The notes below the pieces were generated by a model. That model was not told where the DNA came from and made no database searches. It was given only the letters and a program-made list of their open reading frames with translations. Of a stretch of DNA of 64,000 nucleotides, positions 9,185-20,373 are shown piece by piece. Every line of letters begins with the position of its first letter. Within the stretch, counting starts at the first letter, position 1. Both the position numbers and the translations under genes were made by a program. Source of the DNA: Scedosporium boydii (taxonomy: Eukaryota > Ascomycota > Sordariomycetes > Microascales > Microascaceae); NCBI GenBank assembly GCA_002221725.1, contig NJFT01000078.1:1-64000 (forward strand), given 5' to 3'.

Positions 9185-10804
9185 TTACTTCGCCACGCCG
9201 ATACAGGCGAAATACTCCTTGAAGGCCGAAGCCTCAAGAGCCAACACGCCACCGCAGTCGAGGAGAGGAGCTGGGGGCCAGAACTCCGACTTGACTTCAG
9301 GGACGAGACCTGGGTAGCTGGTTATGCCGGCCGGCTCGGTAACACCCCATGGGTTGCGCAGAATGATATATTGGTGCTCGGCGCAACTTGCCCAGCCCAG
9401 GACCGAATAGGCGTGGTTAGCGACGAGGTTGCTTCCTCGGTACCGGTTGCCGGATGCGTAAGTGTACGCGGCCATGGGGTTGATGGTCTTGAAGTTGACG
9501 GAATGACGTCGGACCAGGCCCGCAAGCTCATTGGCATGGTGACGCTCGGTCATATAGTACTTCGGGCTCTTGCCGTTGATCTGCGCCATGGCCTTGATAG
9601 GGTCGCCGTTGTGGGTCTGGGTGAGATCCGGATGGTTGGACGAGCTGCCGGTGATCCACTTGGCAAAGGCCTTTTCGTACAGCGAAGGCCAAATCTCGGA
9701 CTCATCGCTCGCGCGGCAGTACACAGGCTCGTTGTCCGAGTTGTTGATTGGGATCTCGTAGTTGACCTCCACGGTGGCGGTGGGCGCGTTGTTGGCTCCG
9801 CCCTTGTCGTGGAACTTGACGGAGAAGATTCGCTTCTTCTCGTCCCGGTCCCCATATCGCATGACGTGCTCCGAGATATGGGTGCAGCGGTTGATAGACG
9901 AAGGGTCGGCCCAGAACACGGAATGAATGGCAGCGATCAGCCAACTGTTGCCAAGTGCTCCCTGAACGGGGTCGTCGAACTTGTTCTTCATACAGGTGCC
10001 GTGGTGAAAGTGGCGCATCATTTGGAACGCGTCCGTCTCCGTCATCATACGCCTGGCCATGCCCTGGAAGAGGCCCTTGTACATGTCCTGCCACGACGTG
10101 TTTGGTGGCGTCCAGGGCCCCTTCTCCTTCCTGAACGGAAGTGCCAGTTCGTTGACGGACATGGTCACGTCGCAGTTGGACACCGTCTTGCCCAAGTCAT
10201 GAGCATGCAGCACGAGGCAAACCTTGCCGTTCTGCATACGAGCCATCTTGACGCGGGCCTGGCGAATATCCTTCATGCCGAGTTTCTCGAGATCCTCTGG
10301 CTTCCGGACGCCCGAGAGGTCGGGAGTGGAGAGATCATCCTCATTCAGGATCTTGATATCCTTGCCGGTCAGCTCTTCAGCTCTTCGTTCATCCTTATTC
10401 AGCTTGAGTCCGGCGTGGAGCACCGAGTTGTGCTTCATGTCGAAAAGTTCATCGTAGTCGGTCTGCAAAACATCGGCGATGATCCGCGCCGAGGAGACCG
10501 AGCATTTGTCAATCTTCCGGCCAATGACGGCTTCAACAAGAGCATAGGGGTTGATGCAGCCGACGTGAATATGCTTGGGTGGCTCATCAGGCTTGATGCC
10601 GCTCATGTCGGAGAGCATGGAGTCGTGCCTCATCTCGGCAAGGTCATCATAGTCATCCGCCTGGAGATCAGAGGCGGCCGAAGTCGAAGTCATCGGATGT
10701 CTGTCAAGCTTGAATCCGGTGAGTGCCTCTACCAGGGCATACGGGTCGATGGCGTTGACGGGAACGTTGTTGACCATGTTGGCTTGGGAGTCTCTGTTAA
10801 CCAT
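9185..10804 (-). CDS. Calpain-fold protein with catalytic Cys replaced by Ser
   Basis: A 539-residue intron-free protein starting at the ATG at 10804; the frame stays open upstream but has no earlier ATG. The C-terminal half, about residues 270-535, is a calpain-type (C2) cysteine protease domain. The block that normally reads QGxLGDCW is QGALGNSW, so Ser287 stands at the catalytic Cys. The other two catalytic positions are kept: His464 in NHAYSVLGW and Asn484 in LRNPWG. The N-terminal half carries two copies of a roughly 50-residue unit (about residues 17-66 and 82-131), each with the core NPYALVEA or DPYALVEA and ending near D-x-x-H-x-S-x-L. Classic calpain C2-like and EF-hand domains are not visible. 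Without the thiol it is probably not a cysteine protease and may act as a binding or decoy protein. A TATA-like box lies 140 bp upstream. Confidence 0.8.
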   Translation of the reverse strand: MVNRDSQANMVNNVPVNAIDPYALVEALTGFKLDRHPMTSTSAASDLQADDYDDLAEMRHDSMLSDMSGIKPDEPPKHIHVGCINPYALVEAVIGRKIDKCSVSSARIIADVLQTDYDELFDMKHNSVLHAGLKLNKDERRAEELTGKDIKILNEDDLSTPDLSGVRKPEDLEKLGMKDIRQARVKMARMQNGKVCLVLHAHDLGKTVSNCDVTMSVNELALPFRKEKGPWTPPNTSWQDMYKGLFQGMARRMMTETDAFQMMRHFHHGTCMKNKFDDPVQGALGNSWLIAAIHSVFWADPSSINRCTHISEHVMRYGDRDEKKRIFSVKFHDKGGANNAPTATVEVNYEIPINNSDNEPVYCRASDESEIWPSLYEKAFAKWITGSSSNHPDLTQTHNGDPIKAMAQINGKSPKYYMTERHHANELAGLVRRHSVNFKTINPMAAYTYASGNRYRGSNLVANHAYSVLGWASCAEHQYIILRNPWGVTEPAGITSYPGLVPEVKSEFWPPAPLLDCGGVLALEASAFKEYFACIGVAK

Positions 10805-13335
10805 TTTGATGTGTTGAAGCAAGTTTTTGCTAGATTTTAAGTAATAGCTGAGGTTCAAGTGATAATATCAAGAATCGGTGTTAGGAAACGCCATGTTTTC
10901 AGTGCCCATTCGAAATATACTGGCTTGGGGAGGCATGGCAGACGTTTTATATTCTTTTCCACCACGCAATCTTCCACCCCACGGACTCGGAATTTCACAA
11001 TATACAACGCATTGGTCGTCATTGCCATGTACGCATCAGCTCCTAATGATCAAAAGCTCGGAACCTTCTGACTCTGGCTCTCCAACAACGATAATACGAG
11101 GTGTTAGAGTTGGGGGAAACCCCGCACTCGGCACACCGAGAATCACTGGAATATGCACTGACATACCGAAGACCACTGAAACTTTATGCCGGCATGTTCC
11201 CGGGAATTGCTAGGCAGACGGTTTTCCTTGGTTACAGTGCATCTGCAAAGTTCACGAGTGGTCATTTCGTCATGGGCTACGAATTTCAAAATGTGGCCTG
11301 ACGAAGGGGATGTCCGGAACTCTGGAGACTGCCGTCGCGGATGGGAACTGAAGATTAAAGCTCGTATCCGTGGTTGGCGGTGCCTCTGCATGGTTGTCGG
11401 TTGATTTGATGTACGGAAATAGACTAATTACCACTCCACCAACTCGACCGATTCGGGAGTGCATCTTGATCCTGGCCTTGTCCGCTGTCCGCTATCACCG
11501 GAGTTGTGCCGGAGAACGTGGATCAATCTGGATCCTCCCCGGGTTCCCAAATGCGGAGAAGTTATGTTGGGAATGTCCTACAAACTCGATTTACATCTCG
11601 GAAATTTAGGCGCAAAAGGTTGAGTTTAAAATGACATTAGTGTCTAGCATGTGATTCTTCCCAGGCACAAAGCGAAGTGGCCGTTGCGGTTCACGAATCA
11701 ATGTCAAAAGCTGTCTTATGTTACTGGTCGAGTGACTACTTCATAACAGGCCATGCGAGACTTGACTTGGAAGAACACAGACATCGGCTGTTGGTATTAG
11801 TGATCAGCCCCTTTTGCTGGTGCGACACTAGAACGATCCTTCAGAATTAAGGTTAGCAGTCAACCCTCCGAGTCTGGTTTTAGAGTTTCGTAGCTCTCAG
11901 ACAGGATTATTAAACTCATAAAACTGTAGAGCCACGGCTCTTCATTTCCCATATCCGGGATTAGGTTTTGTCTGAAGGGAGAGTTTACGTCGAACCGTTC
12001 TAGACCCAGCCCCCTCTCTATCCTATCTGGGCTTGTGTTGACAATCTATTTGGTTGGCCCCTATTATTCTTATGAAGAGGTGAAGGCCCATGATTAAGAT
12101 GCTCTTATTCCTCCATGCAATCTCCTCGTTCTTGTAAGTGGATGCAGAGATCTAGCGGCTCATGGCCTTAAACTAGAGTGGCACAGGCTTTAGTCAGTGC
12201 GAAGTTAACTGTGAAGAGAGAACAAAACTATTCCAAGAAATTGAGTGCTACTGTCGAGAGAGTTTCCCTGTCCTCCACAGCTCGGTTACCGAGCCAAGCT
12301 ATCATAATGGCTTTAGTGAGAGTATGGATCTCCGTATTCCGCGGCCCTATGGGCAATGCATATATCAGTAGCTGCTGATCTTCTCCACAGCTTCACAAGC
12401 TGGAGGGACCGCCATAATGTCTCAGAGTCTATTAAAGCAACTGGAAATTCCTACCCTCCTATAAATAGCCTGAAAGTCTGTCGAGAGGGAGAAGAGACCG
12501 AAGAAAATTGGTGTTGGGCATAGAACTACTAATAACTTCGTGTGGACGTCGGGAGTTCTCCGCAAGAGTGCCAAAGCTGTTCAAAGGAATACGAAGTTGG
12601 TGAAGCTTTGAAGTCTAAGAATACTTCCCCAGCCCGGGCCCTTGGTAACTCTAAGACATTCCTGGTCCGTTGTGGCCAAGACTAGTACCTTTGCGCACCC
12701 TCGGAAGCCCACACGATTCTCTCTCAGCAGTTACCTACGACAGGTTTTGTCCAAGACTACCTCTCTCAGAAATGCTAGGTTCTCATCGGACCCAAGGATA
12801 GCATATCAAATCATCTTTCTCACCATCACCAACCCGGAGTTAAGAGCTTCCAGACACCAAGGTTCCTCTCTAGTCAACGGTAGCACGGTGTGGCAGGCGG
12901 ACAGCTGTTTCCTGCAGATCCCGATACTATCAGCTGTCCCTACGCTCTGTACTTGCCATTATCTAGAGTAACAAACAATATCTTTGTACTGTATCTGTAT
13001 GGATGTCACACCGACATTTACTCGGACGCTGGAGGATATAGGTGGTATAGCCCAAGCAGGCCACCTTGGAATAACAGGCCCAATGGTGCGCATCAGGTGG
13101 GAATGGGTGAGCATTGCCATAGCCACCGCCGACTACTTCGGGCAAAGCTGAGGGAAGGAAATGTTCACGGGAAGCAAGGTCACCTTCGGGATGTGGATGT
13201 AGTAGTGTCCTTCCCGAGTCAGGAAAGAAGATCTGCCTCTCAGGAGCTTGGGGGACTTTCTGCGGGTGTATAGCCTCCTCTTCGCAGGTTATTTAAGCGA
13301 AAAACCTAGGGGACTAGCTATCGTACTGAATCTAC
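10805..13335. other. Long intergenic stretch, mostly empty
   Basis: About 2.5 kb with no recognised gene on either strand. The left end holds the promoter of the calpain-like gene (ATATAAAA at 10945-10952, minus strand). Short open frames at 12178-12378, 12642-12971 and 12890-13273 have no family signature and no convincing splice partners. Base composition is not strikingly AT-rich, so a heavily RIP-mutated transposon is not obvious. Confidence 0.45.
10945..10952 (-). promoter_or_regulatory. TATA box of the calpain-like gene
   Basis: ATATAAAA on the minus strand lies about 140 bp upstream of the ATG at 10804. Spacing and sequence suit a fungal core promoter. Confidence 0.35.
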
Positions 13336-14861
13336 TTGAACTCGCAGCAGTTAGTTCACTCGAAGCGGATATCACATCCACGTGATAAATGGTATGCAAG
13401 CAGCCGGCGTTGTGAGGGTTGCGATCCTGTCATTTCCACAAGATCGCATAGAATCTCCGAATCTCTGAATTTCGAAACCCCTAACTCTCCGAATTCAAAA
13501 ATCTCACAATCGCCGTGTTGTATCGAATCGAAGCTCGCAACCCAGAAAAGGGCGGCTAGCATTGACAGCTGGTACGAGGCTGTCAAGGAATTAAGCCTTT
13601 CGAACAAACGACTTTCCGAAATCAACTTGGATCCGAACGATTCGCCATTGTCAGCCTCCAATTTCTCCCTACGATCTTATTATTTCCTTCGCGCTATCCG
13701 CCCGAAGCCTCAGCTCGCTGACCGCGCCTTGGTCATCGACTACTTGAGACGACTTGGCCAAATATCCCAGCACTATGACCTATCAGTGCTGGAGAAGGCC
13801 TTTCAACTGAGAGCAGACGGCCCAAGTCAGGGGAGAGCAAGCCATATAGCAACGGCGGACTTCAACACAGATCCAACACCGAGGGATAGCTTTTCTACTG
13901 CAATCCATCAACCTGAGTCTCCCAATGGCCTGGAGAACAATGACCCGTTCAGCTGCTTCTTACGTCTCGTCGATTGGATGGCTGAGCCAGGAAGGGTCCT
14001 AGATGGTCATCTTGCTGAGCCTCCTGCCTCCTACCTAGGTCCCTTCTCTAATGCATGGGCCAAGTTTGCAGCGGTTTCTCCCGAATGCCAGCAATGGCTA
14101 CGGAGTGTCAAGCTCTCTAAGTACCACTGTGAATCCCACGGGCATCATCCATCTAAACTCCGTGAAATTAGACGGAGAAAGTCCCCTAGCGGATCGTGAC
14201 CCTCAGGACGATCCTCAGCGAATGCCCAGGTCCGCTGAGAGCCTCCTAGCCTCTATGTTGGCTTGCTTAGTGGATCCCCTCGCGTCGTGTCTCGTGATGC
14301 GGTCAAACTCGGGTTTCGTAGCGTTGACGCATCAGATGAGTTTTACCATTGGAGGAGGGCAATCCGACTCACCGAACTTCAAAATTACGGCCTGTGTTGA
14401 TGGGTATCTCAAATCAAGACATTCGCGTTCGCGTGGCAACCCCATTTTGATTGTTTTCAAGGTCAAGGCAGACCCCAGGCCGGCCTTTACGGCGGACAAC
14501 CTTGACCAAGTGCGGAGGCAGGAGACCGTGGTGATTGCCGCTTTGGCGTCTGCCAACAGAAACTGGGGAAAGATTGCCGACAACGATAAGGACCCTCATT
14601 CCGACGCCGTCCCTGCTTCGCAGATTCTCATATCCGCAACTCCCGATGAATTCTATATCAGTATCGCCGAGATGCCTCGTGAATGGTTGCACTACGTTTG
14701 CCATGGCAGCAGCGAAGCGTGAAGGAAAGTTGGATCCCCAGAATGACATGATGACCGTGCAAGAGTATGGCCCTTTCGAATGGCGTAACCGGGCGCATCT
14801 TAAGAGTTTTGGTTTCATTGTAGCAGCTTTGACCGCAAACCAACTCGAAAATGAAGATTAG
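13336..14861 (+). pseudogene. Unrecognised fungal protein, frame broken twice
   Basis: I do not recognise this gene. Three open segments follow one another on the plus strand in different frames: 13336-14199, a middle part ending at 14722, and a last part ending at 14861. The first segment is polar and helix-rich (SWYEAVKELSLSNKRLSEI, DYLRRLGQISQHYD). The middle has a beta-rich stretch and a conserved-looking DNLDQVRRQE helix followed by a strand-like ILISATPDEFYISIAE. The last ends MMTVQEYGPFEWRNR and HLKSFGFIVAALTANQL. That order (QVRRQE helix, a D-E-F-Y-I-S-I strand, then QEYGPF) resembles the C-terminal region of a repeated class of fungal hypothetical proteins, by memory only. The first frame change, near 14110-14200, might be an intron. 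The second, near 14695-14725, has no splice signals and looks like an indel. Confidence 0.4.
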
Positions 14862-15218
14862 GTCGCATTAGGTCGCACTGGCTAGGCCGTTCCTCCTGGC
14901 GGGAGAGCGCTCCGCCCGGGTACCGTGTCGAAACGAGAATGAAGTTAAAGGGAAGGGAATAGGAACTAAAACGAAAAAGAAAAAAGAATTTCCATGTCAC
15001 CAAATCCCAAGACCTATTCTTAAAATATCTCGGTGTATCTAGAGGGTCATCTACCTTTTGATGACGAAGGCCGGCCGCTCTCTCTTCTCTCTTCTCAAGC
15101 CCTCTTAACTTTTCAAGGAGTCCAGACCCTAATTGATGTGGCCTTAGAGGAGAGTAATAAATATCAATTCTCTCTTTGAAAATCTAGTCACAGTTTATCT
15201 CCGACACGTCCAGGCAAA
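14862..15218. other. Intergenic, convergent 3' ends
   Basis: This holds the 3' flank of the broken plus-strand gene and of the minus-strand BTB gene. A short AG/CT-rich stretch lies near 15070-15100. Nothing else is recognised. Confidence 0.4.
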
Positions 15219-17033
15219 CTAAACCTCCCTGCTAAAACCCTTGTCTTTCAACAGAATATCCAAAGAGAGCTCTCCCGTCCTCCGAAGCACATCTTGCATA
15301 TCCTTCTTTCCCATCACAGCTGGCTTTGCGAGAATAGTACAAACGATCTCATCTCGGAGCTTTGTATCTCCTTCCAGCGACATTGTATATACCTTCTCTG
15401 CCACTTCAAGAAATTCGGAGCTATCAACGGCTCGAGGCGCGGCCTCCTCGAATTTCGTCCCGGCAAGCACCTTTAGCCCGGGGACACTGTATTTGACGGC
15501 GAGGTGGTAGACATTGGCGTGGATGAGGAGGTTAGTCTCGAGGATTTCTTCTGCAGGGTGTTCTGGCTCCGGGAAGTCCCAAATCGGCGGGCTCTTCTTT
15601 TCCTCCCCGCGGCTCGAAGTGGCCAGCGGATCCTCCACCACCTGCACCGCCTCTGCCTCCTTTAAATGTGGATCTGGCTCAGGCTCGTCCCAAATCGGAG
15701 CCTTCTTCTTCTTCTTCGTCTCCTTAACCGACAGGCCCCATACATCATCCACCACCCCATCCGGCTCTTTCTCCGGCTCTGGCCGGGGTGCTGGCTCCGA
15801 CTCTCGCGCTGGCTCAGGCTCAGGCGCTCGAGCTGGCTCTGGCTCTGGCTCGTCCCAACCTGAAGCCTTCTTCTTCTTCTTCATCTTCTCCGTCTTCTTC
15901 GTCTTCTTCGTCTTCTTAACCGACAGGCCCCATCCATCATCCACCACCTCATCCGGCTCTTTCTCCGGCTCCGGCTGGGGTGCTGGTTCTGGCTCAGGCT
16001 CATCCCAAATCCAGGCCGCCTTCTTCTTCTTCTTGGTATTCAGAGTAGCCCACACATCCGCCACCTCCTCCGGCTCTTTGCCTGGTCCTGATTGAGGCTC
16101 AGGTACAGGCTCAGAGTCGTCCCAAAGCGAGAATTTCTTTTTCTTCTTCATTCCCATGTCTTTGCTTGAAAAGGACCATGGATCCTCCACTGCTTCGGGC
16201 TCTTTCGCTACCAGTGACTCAGGCTGTGGTTGGGGATCGTCCCAGATCGATGTCTCCTTCTTCTTTTTCGCTTTAAGCTTGCTCGAAATAGTGATGGGTG
16301 TCTCCGCGGGCGCTGAGGTTTTCAGCTTTGTGTCTTCTTTAATCGCTTCCCCATTGGTCGGAACCTTGTCCCTGGGAACCGCCTCCTCTCCTTCTGATAG
16401 GATGGACTCTTTCTTCACTCTTCCAATGATCCATCTATTCTCAACCATCTTCTCTGATTTCTCCTCGAACTGTCGATTCTCTTTCTCTTTCTTCCCATGT
16501 TCTACATCTCCTGGTATTGGCAAGGATACCTCGTGAGTCCCATTTTCGTACCACGATATCTTATCACTAGTGGGATCAGGCTCAACGCTCCCTCGCGTTT
16601 CAAGTCCAATGGGATTCTCTGCGAGTCTTCTTGCGACATCATTAATTTCTTTCCGTGTGACATGGGGATAGTTCAGATGATAAAAGTAGTGGACCATGAG
16701 TCGAACAGCGATGGGGTCGTCATCGATCAGGCTGACTCTACTCTGCAAAACCAACGTTAGCTACGGCAATTGCCGAGTGGCTTCTAAATGGTAGATGGTC
16801 TGCGGATCCTCACGCTCTTCGCCCATCCCTTCCGAGGCACTGGCAGCGAACACCTCGGAAGGACTATGCATTTGTGAACATTGTAGATCTGGTCCTGGCC
16901 CACTATCGTGAGATCCGAATATTCAGAGGACTCGTAGAGCCTAATTCACCTCAAGGTTAGCGGAATGCGGTGGAATTAAGGTCGAGATATCATACCTAGA
17001 TAGTAAGCTTCGCAACTCTATGTCAGGTTCCAT
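15219..17033 (-). CDS. BTB/POZ protein split by a W-D-E-P-E-P repeat block
   Basis: BTB domains mediate dimerisation and often recruit targets to cullin-3 ubiquitin ligases. Three exons fit cleanly: 17033-16996, 16940-16814 and 16742-15219, giving about 562 residues. Exon 1 starts MEPDIELRSLLS. Exon 2 carries the first BTB strands (YSDLTIVGQDQIYNVHK). Exon 3 begins with IDDDPIAVRLMVHYFYHLNY, the usual fungal BTB segment just before its C-terminal helices. Those helices (NVYHLAVKYSVPGLKVLA and following) appear only about 300 residues later, near the C-terminus. Between them lies a low-complexity region of about six units, each with a Lys-rich run, a W-D-[ED]-P-E-P core, a Glu/Pro stretch and often W-G-L-S-V-K. 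The final helices end in LLKDKGFSREV. The protein is probably soluble. Its partner is unknown. Confidence 0.75.
15590..16260 (-). repeat. Coding tandem repeats, K-rich / WDEPEP units
   Basis: Inside the BTB gene at least six imperfect units follow one another, with cores IWDFPEPE, IWDEPEPDP, GWDEPEPEP, IWDEPEPEP, LWDDSEPVPEP and IWDDPQPQPE, each preceded by a run of Lys codons. The central two units are nearly identical over about 40 codons (EKEPD.VVDD.WGLSVK), suggesting recent duplication by unequal exchange. Copy number probably varies between strains. Confidence 0.75.
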
Positions 17034-17804
17034 CAGATAGGTGAGTGCTGAAACTGCGGGCGCGTGACTGAAAAGGATGATCGGGGTAGAGCTGTGATGG
17101 CGGTGGCTCAAGGGTTTTTTTTAAACAACCCGCCAACTCATTCCCCCGCTCGTCCAGTCTTTGCTTTTACCTCCGGCAAGCTTCTTGCGCGTTGGCCTGC
17201 CGCAGCTAAGTGAGAAGACTATGCAGACACACCAGCCTGTCTTGGCCAATTATGTGAAGCTCTGCTGCATACATTCAAATGCCATTCAAGCTCGGCGGTC
17301 CACAGCCTATCATTTCGGTGGCACACCAGCCTCGTCTCGGTGCACAATGCACAGCTGCCTGACTATCATCTGAGGTGGAGGTATCATAATGCGGGTGGTC
17401 CTTTATGTGACCAACATCTCTACATGCCGCTTTCATTGGGTGGTTTCTCTTGTAGGAAGATATCGGACGATTTCGTTGGGTTGGAGGAGGTTTTGCCATT
17501 AAGGTCAAACTCGACCATCTGAGGCAGAGTCACCACACTGGCGATATATTTAGGCCAGAAGCTGAAATCGTTAAAGTAAATAGAATGAGAAATGGCCAGA
17601 AGAACGAAGGGCAATAAACATCCTTCAGGTTGATCAATGGTATGTGGTTGTCCATCATGCCCCGATTCATCTTCTATACTCTTTATGCAATAAAACGTTA
17701 ATAAATATATTAGTCAGCCACATCAACTCGTCAACAATTTGCAACTCCATCCTCAAACTTCACCAAATTTCTCTACAAACCAATCCTTCAGGCACGATGG
17801 GAGC
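17034..17804. other. Intergenic, divergent promoters
   Basis: Lies between the minus-strand BTB gene and the plus-strand P450. An AT-rich stretch TAATAAATATATTA at about 17699-17712 sits roughly 100 bp before the P450 ATG and may act as its TATA region. No gene recognised. Confidence 0.4.
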
Positions 17805-19537
17805 ATGTCTAATTTTCTATTACTTCTCGAGCGCACCGCCAGCGCTCTCGTACTAGGCTGTCTGTATGTCAGTGCTCCTCTTCTCGTTGGGCATTGCCTT
17901 TATCGGCTCTACTTGCACCCTCTTGCCCGGATCCCAGGCCCACGACTGGCGGGACTGACCAATTTTTGGCATGCACACCACGCCCGAAATGGCCGGATGC
18001 GCGAGTTGGGCAAGACTCTGCATCAACGGTATGGGCCTGTAGTGAGGACTGGGCCAAACGAGGTTTGGTTTGATTCGGTAGAGGCCTTCAAATACATTTA
18101 CAGTACGCCATTGTGCTCCTTTGCAACATTTGCGGGTGCTTCGATCCACTTACACAAATCATACAGGCCCAGGAAGTAACTTTGAAAAATCGGATTTCTA
18201 CCGTGAGGCATCTCCACTCTGAGTCCGAGATATGAATAAGTTTCTAACATAACCCGTCCAGTGGCGACCGCCTTGACAAGACCGCAGGTGAACCGGTACC
18301 TGGAACCCAGTTTCCCTGATAGTTTGGACTTGCTATCTGAGCGTGACCTCAAGCGGTATCGCATGCAGAGGCGCCTGATAGGCCCACTGTATAACATCTC
18401 CAATCTGAAGCGCTACGAGGCAGCCATCGACGGCGTAATCGACAAGAGCATTGCTCAGATTCGGTTGCTAGGCAGCGCCCCAGTCGACCTCAAGGAATGG
18501 ATGCACATTATCACTGTCGAATGTCTCGGTGCAGTAGTCCTCTCCTGGTCACCCGGTCTGTTAAAACAGAAGTCGGATGGTGGCTCCGGTGCTCATAGTT
18601 ATCTTGGATGGAGGAAGAAGAGCGTTTTCGGGCTCTTTCCACTTATCGTCCTTCTCGAATGCCTTTGGAAATCGGTTGGGAGAGCATTTGCCGTCTGCTG
18701 GGGGATTACTTACCAGGCGCCTAAGAACTTCAAGCCTTTCTTCACAGTGAGTAGGAAAATTCCATTACTCAGAGCTTCCATTAAGATGTAATCATATAGG
18801 GAGTTCACAGACAAACAAAACGAAGACTAGCACGCGTCGCGAAAGGCGAATCTGCGAGGACTCATCAGGATCTCTTGGCCGATCTCATCAGCCTTCATGA
18901 GTCGCGACCTGAATTTAGCGAAGATTATCTGAAGCGAATGGCAGTTACCAACTTTGGAGCAGGACACGAAACCATGACATCCACCTTGACTTCGGTCGTT
19001 TCAATGGTCTGCTCACATCCCGATAGCCTGCGCCGTGTTATCGAGGAGATCAGAAGCGCGGAAAACCCTCGACGGTACGATGCCAGAACCGACCTTCCCT
19101 ACGTTCAAGCAAGCATAAAAGAGGCCCAACGCCTGTTCCCCGTCATCGGTATGTCTCTCCCACGCAAGGTCCACGCTCAGGGTCTCAATGTCCACGGTTA
19201 TTACTTTCCTCCGGGGACAACGGTTGGCTGTTGTCCGACTTCCCTGCACAGAAACGCGGATATCTTCGGCCCAGATGCCGACGACTTTCTCCCTATGCGC
19301 TGGCTGGAAAGGGATAATATCAGGGACATGGAAAAATATAATTTGATCTATGGAGGCGGTTCGCGGACATGCCCCGGAAAGCAGCTCGCCGAGCTGGTAG
19401 TCACCAAGGTCATCGTGGCTCTCTTTAACGAGTTCGACATCAGAGTAGACGTTCCTCCAGAGGATCAGATGCCCGTTTATTTCATGGCCATGATGAGCGG
19501 CGTCAAAGCCAACTTTTCCCCGAAGTGGGCCTCCTAA
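17805..19537 (+). CDS. Cytochrome P450 monooxygenase
   Basis: A membrane-anchored heme monooxygenase of about 518 residues. Exons are 17805-18102, 18167-18202 (only 36 nt), 18262-18746 and 18800-19537, and all phases agree. The N-terminus has a hydrophobic anchor (about residues 12-30) followed by the Pro-rich hinge LARIPGPRLAG. The I-helix signature is AGHET (327-331), the K-helix ExxR is EAQR (381-384), and the heme loop is YGGGSRTCPG with Cys464 as thiolate ligand. The domain is full length and intact. The sequence around RMQRRLIGPLYNISNLKRY and WMHIITVECLGAVVLSWSPG resembles pisatin-demethylase-like fungal P450s of detoxification or secondary metabolism. No polyketide synthase, NRPS, terpene synthase or regulator lies nearby, so it is not in an obvious biosynthetic cluster. 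Substrate unknown. Confidence 0.9.
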
Positions 19538-20373
19538 ATCTTAGAGACATAGTTCCAATAAAAAGAAATAAGAATAAAAATAAAATAAAAATAATTAATT
19601 AATTTCAGGCCCTCCTCTCCCTACCCGTAGGGTTGCGCCTCCCGATTGGACCACCGGGGCCTAGGGCCACCAGATGGGGATCTCCACTGGCCGGGATATT
19701 TCTTTATTCGATCCCTGGCAACCGAGCAGCCGCCGTCCTAAAGGAACTTGGGCGCGGTAGGCGTCGAACCCAAGCCCTCCCGGCGGGAGGCAACGGCTAC
19801 TGTGGCCATCTGACTGGGTCAGCTGGCTTCGGTGAAATTTCTGTGCCGTATTCTATCTTATATCACAGGGAAACTTTGGGATTTGGGCAAGGAAGGAGCG
19901 AGTCTCTTGGTGTGGAGGCGGGTTGAGGAAAAGGCGAGGGGACTGGTTGGCCATAACCAAACTGCAGTTTCGTGCTTTCGAGCATGTCGGTAGCCTGTCA
20001 TTATCATCAGCTATCATTCCAATGACAGGGCCACTATTTCTTTTGGCTGAAGTTCCCGTCGAGCCCTGTTTCAGGTCAAGATTCGAGACGGTATCACTTA
20101 CAGGTGCGAACTTGGTGAAGACTGTCCGGACGTCATCGCTTCCACGAGACCCCATCGACGTAAGATTTACAGTGGTAAAGACCTCTGTAACGCCGTTGTG
20201 TCGATAGTCACAGCCCTTAGTCGTCCCCTAGAAGTATTATATGCACTTATAAGACCCCAATGCTATTCCAAGCGTAGGATATAGGCCGTGACCAAGAGTT
20301 AGATGGCGCGCAAGAGCAAAGACAGTCAAGTCTGCTGGCGTCTTGCCCAAAATCGGCGATGCTCCAGTATTAG
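19538..20373. other. Intergenic with AT-rich tail and tRNA-like remnant
   Basis: Begins with an A/T-rich tract (about 19555-19605) just past the P450 stop, then a GC-rich block with a tRNA-like part, then unassigned sequence up to the HET remnant. No protein gene is recognised. Confidence 0.4.
19590..19840 (-). repeat. Possible tRNA-derived SINE or tRNA remnant
   Basis: On the minus strand, starting near 19840, the sequence has a box A-like TGGCCACAGTAG, then a strong hairpin CCTCCC-GCC-GGGAGG, then a box B-like GGTTCGACGCC. That order and the roughly 35-nt spacing are those of a tRNA-type Pol III promoter. The body is followed by about 130 nt of unrelated GC-rich sequence and an A/T-rich end with AATTAATTAATT, as in a SINE. 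A standard cloverleaf does not close, so it is not a working tRNA. No second copy is seen in this window. Confidence 0.3.

Noticed and set aside
9131..10840. A 569-codon open frame on the plus strand opposite the calpain-like gene
   Set aside because: It mirrors the calpain-like frame, begins and ends with it, has a Val/Gly/Arg-rich composition typical of antisense of a GC-rich gene, and shows no domain.
10859..13335. A RIP-mutated transposon in the long empty stretch
   Set aside because: Base composition is close to the rest of the window, and no reverse transcriptase, transposase or terminal repeats were seen.
15514..16095. Plus-strand Ser/Gly-rich repeat protein over the BTB gene
   Set aside because: It is the complement of the K-rich/WDEPEP repeats and has no start context; the minus-strand BTB gene explains it.
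19740..19840. A functional tRNA gene
   Set aside because: Box A and box B resemble those of a tRNA, but acceptor and T stems do not pair.
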